Origin: Clostridium collagenovorans DSM 3089
Lineage (GTDB): Bacteria > Bacillota > Clostridia > Clostridiales > Clostridiaceae
Reading direction: 5' to 3'
Length of the DNA: 64,000 nt
NCBI RefSeq assembly: GCF_900130005.1
Contig: NZ_FQXP01000003.1
Coordinates: forward strand, 558,001-622,000
A program made the translations under genes and the position numbers. The notes under the pieces are model-generated. The model saw only the letters and a program-made list of their open reading frames with translations. It ran no database searches and was not told where the DNA came from. This document shows, in pieces, positions 52,136-60,564 of this stretch (its first letter is position 1; each line of letters starts with the position of its first letter).

Positions 52136-52726
52136 ATGAGGATATATATAGTAAGACATGGGCAAACTTTACATAATAAAAAATCTTGCTATTATGGAGA
52201 TTTAGATTTTGGGTTAACAGATTTAGGAAAAAGGCAAGCTATATCTATAGGAAGTATGCTTAAAGAAGTTAACTTTGATAAAGTTTATGTAAGTGAAAGA
52301 AAACGAGCTTATAATACGGCTGAATTAATAACTAATAATAATTATTTCATTATAGATCCAAGGTTAAATGAACGTAGCTTTGGAGAATTTGAAGGTCTTA
52401 CATATAAAGAAATAGAAGAGAGATATCCAAAGGAACACAAACTTTGGATAGAAGATTGGCTTAACTTTGCTCCGAAAAATGGAGAGAGTTACATAACCAT
52501 GAGTAACAGGGTGTTTAGATTTATGGATGAATTATTAAATGAGAGTGAAGTAGAAAATATTTTATTGGTTACTCACTCAGGAGTTATGAGAGCTTTATAT
52601 TGTTATGTAATGAATAAAAACATAGATTTATTTTGGAAATTTAGCTGTGAAAATGGTGATTTATCTATATTAAAATATGAGCATGGAAACTTATTTATTG
52701 AGTCTATTGAGCATTGTAGACTTTGA
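52136..52726 (+). CDS. cobC: Alpha-ribazole phosphatase (histidine phosphatase family)
   Basis: A 196-residue histidine phosphatase. The catalytic RHG motif is in YIVRHGQTLHN (about residues 4-14), ERSFGEFEGL lies near residue 82, and the second histidine is in VTHSGVMRAL. In this context it removes phosphate from alpha-ribazole phosphate. Without the cob neighbours it could be any phosphoglycerate-mutase-like phosphatase. The start at 52136 is chosen with GAGGTG upstream; an in-frame ATG 12 nt earlier overlaps it. Confidence 0.85.
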   Translation: MRIYIVRHGQTLHNKKSCYYGDLDFGLTDLGKRQAISIGSMLKEVNFDKVYVSERKRAYNTAELITNNNYFIIDPRLNERSFGEFEGLTYKEIEERYPKEHKLWIEDWLNFAPKNGESYITMSNRVFRFMDELLNESEVENILLVTHSGVMRALYCYVMNKNIDLFWKFSCENGDLSILKYEHGNLFIESIEHCRL

Positions 52727-52767
52727 TATAGATTTATTTAAAATATATTTTTAGCAGGAGAAAAGAT

Positions 52768-53316
52768 ATGAACAAAATAGTGTTAGTTACAGGTGGAAGC
52801 AGAAGTGGAAAAAGTGAGTATGCAGAGAGCTTGTTAGAAAGTTATGATGATGTGTTATATATAGCAACCTCTATTATAACTGATGAGGAAATGAAGGAAA
52901 GAGTTGCTAGACATAGAGAAAGTAGAAATCAAAGATGGGATACCTTTGAGGGATATAAGAACTTAGATTTAGCTATTGAGAAGAGTTCATGTAGATGTGT
53001 TATGTTAGATTGTATTACGGTCATGACAACTAATTTAATGTTTGATAGGGAAATAGATTACGATAATTTACAAAGAGAAGAATTTGATATAATACTAAAT
53101 AATATAAAAAATGAGATAAGTAAGTTAATAACTGCTTGTAAAAATTCTAATAAGTTTCTTGTAATGGTTACTAATGAGGTTGGGTATGGATTAGTACCAG
53201 AGTATAAGCTAGGAAGAATTTTTAGAGATATGGCAGGTTATATAAATCAATATATAGCAAGTTTATGTACTGATGTATACTTAGTTTCTTGTGGTATACC
53301 ATTAAAATTAAAGTAG
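52768..53316 (+). CDS. cobU: Adenosylcobinamide kinase / guanylyltransferase
   Basis: A 182-residue bifunctional enzyme that phosphorylates adenosylcobinamide and then transfers GMP. The P-loop is GGSRSGKSEYAE (about residues 8-19), RHRESRNQRWDTFEG follows (catalytic His), then LDCITVMTTNL and TNEVGYGLVPE. Lies between cobC and cobS with a GCAGGAG site upstream. Confidence 0.95.
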   Translation: MNKIVLVTGGSRSGKSEYAESLLESYDDVLYIATSIITDEEMKERVARHRESRNQRWDTFEGYKNLDLAIEKSSCRCVMLDCITVMTTNLMFDREIDYDNLQREEFDIILNNIKNEISKLITACKNSNKFLVMVTNEVGYGLVPEYKLGRIFRDMAGYINQYIASLCTDVYLVSCGIPLKLK

Positions 53317-53325
53317 GAGTTTAAC

Positions 53326-54078
53326 ATGAAAGATTTTTTTAATAATTTATTACTATTTTTTCAATTTTTTACTAGAATACCTATAAAAATCAATTTAAAG
53401 TGTGACAAAGAAAACTTTAGAAGAGGATCAATATTCTTCCCTATAATAGGATTATTTATAGGGGGTATACAATATGGTGTATATAAATTAAGTATACATC
53501 CCTTCGGTGGAATGATAACTGCAGCACTTATGATGCTTGTACCTATTATTATTACTGGAGGATTACATGTAGATGGACTTGGAGATACCTGTGATGGATT
53601 TTTCTCCTTTAAAGGGGATAAGGACAAAATAATAGAAATAATGAAGGATAGCAGAGTGGGAACATATTCTTCAATAGCTACTGTAGCTGATATGTTATTA
53701 AAGTTTTCAGCTATTTTTACACTTATAACTTTAGGAGTTCCACAGGCTGTAATTATAGCTCCTATAATATCTAGATTAGGAGTGGTTTTTATTGCTTTTA
53801 TAGGTAAAAATGCTAAGGAAACAGGTTCAGGTAACATATTTATAGGGAATATAAGTGCTATAGCAATGTTTCTTGTTTTAGTAATTGCCTCTGCACTTAC
53901 TATAGCAATAGTTGGAGTTACAGATGTAATAATAATTATACCAAGTATACTTATTGCAACATTTTTATTTAATTTATTTTGTAACTCTAAAATCGGTGGA
54001 CAGACAGGGGATACCCTTGGAGCTAATAATGAAATAATGGAGATTTTAACATTGTTAATTCTTATTGCAGTGAGTTAA
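53326..54078 (+). CDS. cobS: Adenosylcobinamide-GDP ribazoletransferase (cobalamin synthase)
   Basis: A 250-residue polytopic membrane enzyme joining adenosylcobinamide-GDP and alpha-ribazole. It has the family opening FFQFFTRIPI and the DGLGDTCDGFFS block (about 85-96) with acidic metal-binding residues. KDSRVGTYSS follows, then several membrane helices and the late GGQTGDTLGA. It starts 10 nt after cobU. Confidence 0.95.
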   Translation: MKDFFNNLLLFFQFFTRIPIKINLKCDKENFRRGSIFFPIIGLFIGGIQYGVYKLSIHPFGGMITAALMMLVPIIITGGLHVDGLGDTCDGFFSFKGDKDKIIEIMKDSRVGTYSSIATVADMLLKFSAIFTLITLGVPQAVIIAPIISRLGVVFIAFIGKNAKETGSGNIFIGNISAIAMFLVLVIASALTIAIVGVTDVIIIIPSILIATFLFNLFCNSKIGGQTGDTLGANNEIMEILTLLILIAVS

Positions 54079-54109
54079 AACTTTTATAGAAAGTAGAGAG
54101 GATTTTTGT

Positions 54110-54328
54110 ATGAAGATAAGTTTTTGTAATTATAATGAAGCGGTAGAAAAATTATACGATAGATTAAAAGAAAACTATCCAGAATTAGAACTAACTAAAA
54201 ATAAATGCATAGGTGCATGTGATAAATGTGGATGCGAACCTATGGTAAGAGTTGATGGAACATTAGTTACTGATAAAGATTGCGAAGTGCTTTACAATAA
54301 GATAATTAATATGGTTATTAATAAATAA
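54110..54328 (+). CDS. DUF1450-like small Cys protein
   Basis: A 72-residue protein with a thioredoxin-like short fold. It has an N-terminal FCNYNE, then CIGACDKCGCEP (three close cysteines plus one) and VRVDGTLVTDKDCEVLYNKI. This agrees with DUF1450 (YuzB-like) proteins, whose late half has the pattern VNG-x-x-V. Function unknown, possibly an iron-sulfur or redox protein. It is last in the cob operon, before a strong terminator; GAGAGG lies upstream. Confidence 0.6.
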   Translation: MKISFCNYNEAVEKLYDRLKENYPELELTKNKCIGACDKCGCEPMVRVDGTLVTDKDCEVLYNKIINMVINK

Positions 54329-54340
54329 AAATACAAATAA

Positions 54341-54372
54341 AAAATGCCAGCTAAATGCTGGCACTTTTTTTG
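54341..54372. terminator. Bidirectional terminator, cob operon / ferredoxin
   Basis: TGCCAGC (54345-54351) pairs with GCTGGCA (54357-54363), with an A run on the left and a T run on the right. Confidence 0.85.
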
Positions 54373-54383
54373 TTATGTTAAAA

Positions 54384-54554
54384 TTACTCTTCTACTGGAG
54401 CACCAACTGGACAAACGTTTGCACAGTTTCCGCAAGAAATGCAAGCATCTGCATCTATAACGTATAGTGAATCTCCTTCGCTTATACAGCTAACTGGACA
54501 TTCAGTAGCACAAGCTCCGCAACTAACACATGTATCAAGAATTTTGTAAGCCAT
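54384..54554 (-). CDS. 2[4Fe-4S] clostridial-type ferredoxin
   Basis: A 56-residue ferredoxin with two complete cluster motifs: CVSCGACATECP (about residues 9-20) and CISCGNCANVCP (about 38-49), symmetrical as in classical clostridial ferredoxin. It starts MAYKILDTC and ends VGAPVEE. AGGAGGTG lies upstream of the ATG. It is a major low-potential electron carrier, for example for hydrogenase, pyruvate:ferredoxin oxidoreductase and the Rnf complex, whose rnfC begins at 63.0 kb. Length and sequence are those of the standard protein. Confidence 0.95.
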   Translation of the reverse strand: MAYKILDTCVSCGACATECPVSCISEGDSLYVIDADACISCGNCANVCPVGAPVEE

Positions 54555-54670
54555 TCAAAAACACCTCCTCCAAAAACATCAAATATATAGTATCATAATT
54601 GTGTAAATAAATAAAGGTTTATTATAATTATTTCTAAAAAATATAAATTATAATTTATGAATGACTATAA

Positions 54671-54844
54671 TTAAAGATCCTTTTTAGGGGCATCTACTGG
54701 ACAAATTTTTGAACATGCAGCACAGTCTATACAAAGTATAGGATCGATTCTATAAAGAGAATCTGTTGGCGTAATAGCGCTTGTAGGACATCCACTTTCG
54801 CAGTTTCCACAGCCTATACAAAAATCAGTTATAATATATGACAT
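54671..54844 (-). CDS. Second 2[4Fe-4S] ferredoxin
   Basis: A 57-residue ferredoxin, paralogue of the neighbour. Cluster motifs are CIGCGNCESGCP (about residues 9-20) and CIDCAACSKICP (about 38-49), starting MSYIITDFC and ending APKKDL. Sequence outside the cysteines differs clearly from the first copy, so the partner or potential may differ. It has a weaker GAGGAT ribosome-binding site. The two genes lie 116 nt apart on the same strand. Confidence 0.93.
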   Translation of the reverse strand: MSYIITDFCIGCGNCESGCPTSAITPTDSLYRIDPILCIDCAACSKICPVDAPKKDL

Positions 54845-55330
54845 AATTAATCCTCATTTTCTAATTAATTAAATTTTTTTGTAGGTCATAAATATTTAGG
54901 GAAGAGATAACCCTAAAAAGAAAATAATAAATACACTTTAAAGAGTTATCTCATATTGGTAGTTATTAACTATATATTTAAAAAGACGGGCCCATCTTAT
55001 TTAGCTATTAACCATCCATATGATTATTATAGGTAGATTTTTAATTTATATTCATATTTTTCAATATATTTTATGATATAATTTTATTTGCTTAAGATTT
55101 GCTTTATAAGCTTATGTAAAAGTAGTAAAAGTCTATATTTATGATTATTTATTAAAGAATTAAAGTTATAGAGTGAATATTGTAAATCTTCTATGTTAAA
55201 ATAAATTATGTGAAACAAAATATATAATTTATAAAACTTGATTTTATAAGTAAAATAAAACTATTTTCAGTTGTGAAAATTTTTAAGAACATATTAATTA
55301 TAAATTTTAAATAGAAAGAGTGGTAAAATT
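54845..55330. other. Intergenic region between divergent genes
   Basis: 486 bases. AGATAAC (54905-54911) and GTTATCT (54946-54952) form an inverted repeat with a 34-nt loop. A GC patch AAGACGGGCCCATCTT lies at 54981-54996. Neither resembles a known riboswitch. No small gene seen. Confidence 0.35.
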
Positions 55331-56071
55331 ATGATTTTGAGTGGTAAAGTAGCTTTGGTAACTGGAGCTTCTAGGGGAATAGGTAAGGGTATTGCTTTAG
55401 AACTTGCTAAAGAAGGAGCCTTTGTAATAATAAATTATAAAAACAATGATGAAGCCGCCAAAGAAGTAATGAAAGAAATAAATAAATATGGTGCTATGGG
55501 GGCAATGATGAAATGGGATGTCTCAAGTTTTGAGGAGACAAACAATAATATAAATCATATAATCGAGAAGTATGGGAAAATTGATATATTAATAAATAAT
55601 GCAGGAATAAGTAAGATAGGCTTATTTATAGATTCTACTGAAGGTCAGTGGGATGAACTAATGAATACTAATTTGAAGTCTGTGTTTAATACAAGTAATA
55701 TAGTGGTAAAGGAAATGCTTTCTAAAGGAAAAGGAACTATAGTTAATATTTCTTCCATTTGGGGTAATGTAGGTGCTTCCTGTGAAGTTATATATTCTGC
55801 ATCAAAGGGAGCAATTAACTCCTTTACAAAGGCTTTAGCTAAGGAATTAGCACCAAATGGTATAAGAGTTAATGCTATAGCCCCAGGAGTTATAAATACA
55901 GAAATGAATGCGCAATTTAGTGAGGAGGAAAAAACTCAATTGGAAGAAGAAATTCCTTTGATGAGATTTGGAGAAGCTCATGAAATTGGAAAAACTGTTG
56001 TATTTTTATGCAGTGATTCAGCTAGCTATATAACAGGGCAAGTTATTACTGTAGATGGTGCATATTTATAA
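55331..56071 (+). CDS. SDR family oxidoreductase (FabG-like)
   Basis: A 246-residue short-chain dehydrogenase/reductase. The cofactor motif is TGASRGIGKG (about residues 11-20), followed by NNAGIS near 87. Catalytic Ser is in NISSIWG, and Tyr/Lys are in YSASKG (about 152-157). The end TGQVITVDGAYL is typical of FabG-like NADP enzymes. It is not inside a fatty acid operon, so it is more likely a paralogue of 3-oxoacyl-ACP reductase than the main FabG. Confidence 0.88.
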   Translation: MILSGKVALVTGASRGIGKGIALELAKEGAFVIINYKNNDEAAKEVMKEINKYGAMGAMMKWDVSSFEETNNNINHIIEKYGKIDILINNAGISKIGLFIDSTEGQWDELMNTNLKSVFNTSNIVVKEMLSKGKGTIVNISSIWGNVGASCEVIYSASKGAINSFTKALAKELAPNGIRVNAIAPGVINTEMNAQFSEEEKTQLEEEIPLMRFGEAHEIGKTVVFLCSDSASYITGQVITVDGAYL

Positions 56072-56174
56072 ATTAACTGTTACAAAGTTAATATAATTGT
56101 AATAACAGTTCTTTTAGCTTTATGATATAATTATGTTCTAAATAATAATTTATTTCTAACGAGGATGTGGAAAG

Positions 56175-56492
56175 ATGAATTTTTTTACTGGTTTATTTAA
56201 AGAAAAGGGAATACTAAATAGTATATTGACAGTTGCAGTTATACTAGTATTAATGTATCTAGGCATATTCGTATTTAAATTTTTAATTATAGCTGCAATT
56301 GCCGGAGTAGCAATTTATTATTTACATAAAGGATATAAATACTTAAAAAATAAATTTACACAACATAAATTTGATACTAATGATTTCTCTAGAGAAGAAA
56401 TGAAAATAGAAGAAAGCAATATAATTGAAAATTTCTTTGAGGATAATACCAAGGTTATTGATGTAGAATATGAAGAAATAAAGAAAAAGTAG
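56175..56492 (+). CDS. Hypothetical two-helix membrane protein
   Basis: A 105-residue protein, family not recognised. Two closely spaced hydrophobic helices (about 15-36 and 38-50), then a basic stretch (HKGYKYLKNKFTQHK) and an acidic C-terminal half ending in VIDVEYEEIKKK. The topology suggests a hairpin membrane anchor with a cytoplasmic tail. The stop codon lies inside the following bidirectional terminator. Confidence 0.6.
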   Translation: MNFFTGLFKEKGILNSILTVAVILVLMYLGIFVFKFLIIAAIAGVAIYYLHKGYKYLKNKFTQHKFDTNDFSREEMKIEESNIIENFFEDNTKVIDVEYEEIKKK

Positions 56493-56516
56493 TAATGTTA
56501 CTACTTTTTCTTTATT
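56480..56516. terminator. Bidirectional terminator overlapping a stop codon
   Basis: A 16-bp perfect stem (56480-56495 with 56498-56513, arm AAAGAAAAAGTAGTAA) has a 2-nt minimal loop and contains the TAG of the upstream gene. It lies immediately before the stop of the convergent class-V aminotransferase gene. Confidence 0.8.
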
Positions 56517-57881
56517 CTAAATAGGGAAAAAAGAGAAATCATCATTTTTATATAGACGCAAATAATAATCCTTGTGTCTTACAATAGTATTTAGTGCAAT
56601 AACTAAGGCGTCTATTTCTTCTAAGCTATTGTATAAACCAAAGCTCAATCTAACCATTCCTGGTTTTTCTCCGCCATTATGCTCTATTTCATAAAGAACT
56701 TCCTCTGGAGATAAATCAAGGATTTTTGTTACATATGGATGTGCACAGAAACAGCCATCTCTAGTTGAAATTCCAAATTCATAGGATAAAATTTTTGAGG
56801 TCATACTATGAGACATTCCTTTTATATTAAAAGGAATAATAGATATATGATTTTTAGTGTCATTAGGATCTATATAAATCTCTATATCAGGGATGTTTTT
56901 TATCCTTGTTAGAGTGTAATTTGTTAATATCTCTTCCCATTGAGAAATTTTATCCATTCCCAATCGCTCTAAGGTTTTTATTGAAGTGGATAAAGCTACA
57001 ACACCCATTATATTAGGGGAGCCTGCTTCGTCTCTTTCAGGAGCTTCTGCCCATTTTACATATTTGTGACTAACAAAGTCTATAGTACCACCACCCTTGT
57101 AATCAGGAGCAACAGAATTAAAGAAGTCCTTAGGACCTACTAAAACACCTGTGCCAAAAGGTGCGTACATCTTATGAGCTGAAAAAACTACAAAATCAAT
57201 ATCCTCCATAGGGCTTGAGCCTTGCATTGAAAAGCTGCAATGAGGAACTAATTGAGCTCCATCAACAAGAATTTTAGTATTATATTCATGTGCAAGTGAA
57301 GCTATATAATGAATAGGATTGGTATAACCAGTTACATTAGATGCACCAGTTACAGCTACCAAGGCGACCCTATCATTATATTCTATAAGCTTTTCTTTTA
57401 AGTCCTCCAAAGAAAGTCTGTAGTTATCATCGACTTTAACATATTTTACCTCGAATTTATCTCTCCAAGGTAGATCATCAGAGTGATGTTCCATAAAAGT
57501 GCTAAGAATTATATTTCTCTTAGGATTATATTTAGAGTTGTAGGCATAAAGATTATTGCAAAGTTTATTTATCGCGTCTGTAGTGTTGTTGCCGTAAATA
57601 ACTGTACTTCCTTCTTTTGCATTTAAGAACTCTAAGACAACCTTCCTACCATCTTCATAAAGATAAGTGGAAAATTGTGATTTGTATCCCATTCCCCTAT
57701 GAGATGAGGAATATAATGATGCAAACTTATTGATAGAATTTAACACAGACACAAAAGGAGGAGTTGTAGCAGCGTTATCAAAATTAATAGCGGTAACTTC
57801 TTTACCGTTTTTTAAGGGAATCTTAGTGTCTATCCCTACAATTAATTTTTTATAATTTTTGCCCATACTACTAGTATTCAT
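56517..57881 (-). CDS. Cysteine desulfurase family class-V aminotransferase
   Basis: A 454-residue PLP enzyme of the SufS/CsdA-like family. It has NFDNAATTPP near residue 33 and the EHHSDDLPW block with the PLP-stacking His. VDGAQLVPH follows, and the PLP lysine is in SAHKMYAPFGTG (about residue 235). The active-site cysteine region STRDGCFCAHPYV lies near residue 372. It would take sulfur from cysteine or selenocysteine, or cleave a related substrate. It is longer than standard SufS (about 410) through additional N- and C-terminal segments, and no SufU/IscU scaffold gene is adjacent, so the acceptor is unknown. Confidence 0.82.
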   Translation of the reverse strand: MNTSSMGKNYKKLIVGIDTKIPLKNGKEVTAINFDNAATTPPFVSVLNSINKFASLYSSSHRGMGYKSQFSTYLYEDGRKVVLEFLNAKEGSTVIYGNNTTDAINKLCNNLYAYNSKYNPKRNIILSTFMEHHSDDLPWRDKFEVKYVKVDDNYRLSLEDLKEKLIEYNDRVALVAVTGASNVTGYTNPIHYIASLAHEYNTKILVDGAQLVPHCSFSMQGSSPMEDIDFVVFSAHKMYAPFGTGVLVGPKDFFNSVAPDYKGGGTIDFVSHKYVKWAEAPERDEAGSPNIMGVVALSTSIKTLERLGMDKISQWEEILTNYTLTRIKNIPDIEIYIDPNDTKNHISIIPFNIKGMSHSMTSKILSYEFGISTRDGCFCAHPYVTKILDLSPEEVLYEIEHNGGEKPGMVRLSFGLYNSLEEIDALVIALNTIVRHKDYYLRLYKNDDFSFFPI

Positions 57882-58371
57882 AAAATACCTCCTGTTTTGT
57901 AATTTGCATATAGGAGTAATACTTTAATATTCTTAATAATTAATATATGATTTTATATATTATAGGTGATATTAATTGACAAAATATATATAAATAATTT
58001 ATAATTCAGTATTAATGTAAAAATAGTAATTAAATACAAGTATATTATTAAAAAATAAAATTGATAAAATTTAAAACTAACCCACCATAAGAAGTTTTAA
58101 AATTATGATAACTTTCTTAATACAATAGTATTAACTATGAATTATGCATTGGATGTAAGTATAAAAATATAAGTATAAATATAGGGAAAACATGATGAAT
58201 ACTTAGGTTTAATAAGTAATTATCATATATTGACAAAAAATATTATAAAGTTTTAACACAATAAGGCATTTTCTAATATACTGATATTATCAAGATATAA
58301 TTTATATTTTGATATTAGACTTATCTTTATGTTATGTTTTTAAATCGTTTGATTTAAAAGGAGGTTATTTT
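57882..58371. other. Intergenic region between divergent genes
   Basis: 490 AT-rich bases. A TTGACA (58230-58235) lies on the plus strand upstream of the small protein, with only a poor -10 partner. Nothing else recognised. Confidence 0.35.
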
Positions 58372-58503
58372 ATGGCTACTAATTGTGGAAACAACTGTTG
58401 TGGAAGTAATGGAAACAACGGATCTTATAATGATGAATATATGTGGTTCTTCCTTATAATTATAATAATATTCTTCTGGGGCTTCGGTGGCTGGGGCTGG
58501 TAG
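58372..58503 (+). CDS. Very short Cys/Gly/Trp protein, YjcZ-like
   Basis: A 43-residue peptide. The polar start is rich in Cys, Asn and Gly (MATNCGNNCCGSNGNN), followed by one hydrophobic helix (YMWFFLIIIIIFFWGF) and an end GGWGW. This is the plan of small YjcZ-type sporulation-associated membrane peptides, and its composition recalls the Cys-rich cluster at 45-46 kb. A strong AAAAGGAGG site lies 7 nt before the ATG, and a terminator follows. Assignment to the YjcZ group is by appearance only. Confidence 0.6.
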   Translation: MATNCGNNCCGSNGNNGSYNDEYMWFFLIIIIIFFWGFGGWGW

Positions 58504-58526
58504 AATAATTTATAGGAATAACATTT

Positions 58527-58560
58527 TTGCTAGTAGAGATTTCTACTAGCTCTTTTTTAT
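58527..58560 (+). terminator. Terminator after YjcZ-like gene
   Basis: GCTAGTAGA (58529-58537) pairs with TCTACTAGC (58542-58550), 4-nt loop, T run. Confidence 0.85.
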
Positions 58561-58826
58561 AGAAAAAATAAATATAAATTGCATTAACTAAACGTCATTC
58601 ATATTTTATAGGATAAAAAATTTAATATGCAACAAATTACCATGATGTCGCTTTAATATTGCAAAGTATATATAAATTTATACTTAAATATATTTTTATT
58701 CAAAGGTTATAGTAAGGAAAATATTTAATATAGAAAACCAATAAAATCAAAAGAATAAAATATAAAACAAGAATTAATTGTGAAATTTAAACATAAATTT
58801 TAAATATATAGAAGGAGGTGAAAAAT

Positions 58827-59312
58827 ATGGAGTCAAAAAATAAAAATAACATATTTTATTTTTTACTAATGATGATTATTACATTAGGTGGAGCTTATTT
58901 ATCATATAAGTTTACAGGAGATATGTCCATATACTCTAATACAATAACTCAGCCTAAATTTGTACCACCTGCCATAGTTTTTAAGATAGTATGGCCTATT
59001 TTATATGTACTTATGGCAGTAGCTTCATATAGGATACTAGTAGCGTATAAAAATGGAGATGCATCAAAATATCCTTTAATATTATATTTTATCCAGCTTG
59101 CATTAAATCTTATATGGCCACTAATATTCTTTAAGTTAAGATTGGTTGCTATAGCTGCAATAGAATTATTATTGCTGTTAGTTATTGTAATTTTAATGAC
59201 TATAGAGTTTTTTAAAGTGGATAAAGTATCAGGATTCTTAGTTATACCATATGTATTATGGCTGATCTTTGCCTTGGTTTTAAACTTTGCATTGTTTTGG
59301 GTAAATTCATAA
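58827..59312 (+). CDS. tspO: TspO/MBR family membrane protein
   Basis: A 161-residue five-helix tryptophan-rich sensory/translocator protein. Family blocks are QPKFVPPAIVFKIVWPILYVLMAVASY (about 44-70) and QLALNLIWPLIFF (about 94-106), with the last helix NFALFWVN. Members bind porphyrins and cholesterol-like ligands; the role in clostridia is unclear. The start at 58827 follows AAGGAGGTGA; a GTG 9 nt earlier is inside that site. The stretch before it (58561-58810) holds nothing recognised. Confidence 0.9.
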   Translation: MESKNKNNIFYFLLMMIITLGGAYLSYKFTGDMSIYSNTITQPKFVPPAIVFKIVWPILYVLMAVASYRILVAYKNGDASKYPLILYFIQLALNLIWPLIFFKLRLVAIAAIELLLLLVIVILMTIEFFKVDKVSGFLVIPYVLWLIFALVLNFALFWVNS

Positions 59313-59319
59313 AATAATT

Positions 59320-59362
59320 AACCACAGTGTTTATAAAAAATATAGCCACTGTGGTTTTTGTT
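59320..59362 (+). terminator. Terminator after tspO
   Basis: AACCACAGTG (59320-59329) pairs with CACTGTGGTT (59347-59356), followed by T run. The next about 290 bases hold nothing recognised. Confidence 0.85.
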
Positions 59363-59653
59363 TATAAAGTTTGATTTTAAACATTGAAGTATATTAAAAT
59401 AATTTTTATTTTCTTATAATTCGTAGAGTTCAAAAATAATACATAAAACACATATCTACAAAATAAAATGTCTTAATACATAGTTTTTTATAAAAAGCTA
59501 TTCTTTAAAATACTAAGATGTAAAAAAATAGAGAATTAATTAAATTGGTAAAAATATACAAATAATATATAATATAAATTAGTTGAACTTATTAATGCAT
59601 TAATAAGTTAGCTTTAATATACATAAATTCAAAGATAATATGGGGCGAATATT

Positions 59654-59878
59654 ATGAAGAAAATGTGGGAAGATTTTAAAGAGGAAAAAGTCAATTTTAT
59701 AACAAAGATAATAATTATTTTTGCTTTAATTTTTACGTGTATTCTTTTTTTAGAAAGTAGATTAAGTGTAATTAATATTTTTCTTGCTATTTTAGGAATT
59801 ATGGCACTGGTTTTAAGGGGATATAAGTATATAAATACTATAATGATTATCATGATATTTATAACTTTCCTAAGATAG
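59654..59878 (+). CDS. Small hypothetical membrane protein
   Basis: A 74-residue protein with an acidic and basic cytoplasmic start (MKKMWEDFKEEKVN) and two or three hydrophobic helices separated by short loops (IIIIFALIFTCILFL; VINIFLAILGIMALVL; TIMIIMIFITFL). Family not recognised. A weak GGGGCGA site precedes it. The antisense frame of similar length is a shadow. Confidence 0.5.
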   Translation: MKKMWEDFKEEKVNFITKIIIIFALIFTCILFLESRLSVINIFLAILGIMALVLRGYKYINTIMIIMIFITFLR

Positions 59879-60058
59879 CTTTTCATAATAAGTTTATATT
59901 AATAGGTCCATGAGAGTAGACAAAGATAAGTGTTAAAGATATAATCATCTATATAATAGAGGATTGAGTTTTAAAGGAATTATAATAAGATAAAATTAAT
60001 AGAAGTTAATTTCTAAATATTTATTTAAAACAAATCAAGAAAAGAAGAGGAGTATTAT

Positions 60059-60466
60059 ATGGAAAACGAATTAATCGTTCTTATAGAAAAAGAAGATAAA
60101 ACAAATAATTTTTTAAGGGAAGTTACAAGCTTTGCTTTGGATAAAGGTAACTTAGTACATTCTCTTTATATGGTAAAAGAAAATGATAAATATATTGTGC
60201 ACATGCTTTTAACTACAGATAGAGATGTTGAAGAATGGGAATTTGAAGCAATATATGACTATTATGAAGATGAGAATTTAAAGGATACTGTTAGTACTAT
60301 AGAGGATGCAGATGATTATTTTAATCCTACATGGCATATAACATTACCTTATAATGATGATAGAGTTGAAATGGAAATTTTATTAGATAATATTTTAAAT
60401 ACTCACTTTGAGACTTTAGAAAATACTTATGAGCTAATAAAAGAAAATAAAGAAGATTATATTTAA
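60059..60466 (+). CDS. DUF6762-like conserved clostridial protein
   Basis: A 135-residue acidic cytosolic protein resembling a conserved clostridial family annotated as DUF6762. Function unknown. It starts ENELIVLIEKED, has a beta-rich first half (HSLYMVKENDKYIVHMLLTTDRDVEEWEF) and a DDYFNPTWHITLPY segment, then an acidic helical end. AAGAGGAG precedes the ATG. It sits before the DUF1292 gene and may be cotranscribed with it. Confidence 0.55.
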   Translation: MENELIVLIEKEDKTNNFLREVTSFALDKGNLVHSLYMVKENDKYIVHMLLTTDRDVEEWEFEAIYDYYEDENLKDTVSTIEDADDYFNPTWHITLPYNDDRVEMEILLDNILNTHFETLENTYELIKENKEDYI

Positions 60467-60564
60467 AGTTACCTTACTTTAAAATAAAAAAATATTATAT
60501 TCCTTCATAAAAGTGTAATATAAAGTATATAATGTATTATGTAATATTACACATGGAGGATTTG

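Noticed and set aside
54905..54996. Inverted repeat and GC-rich patch upstream of the second ferredoxin, considered as a riboswitch or T-box.
   Set aside because: No T-box, specifier or known aptamer pattern; the loop is unstructured and no terminator follows.
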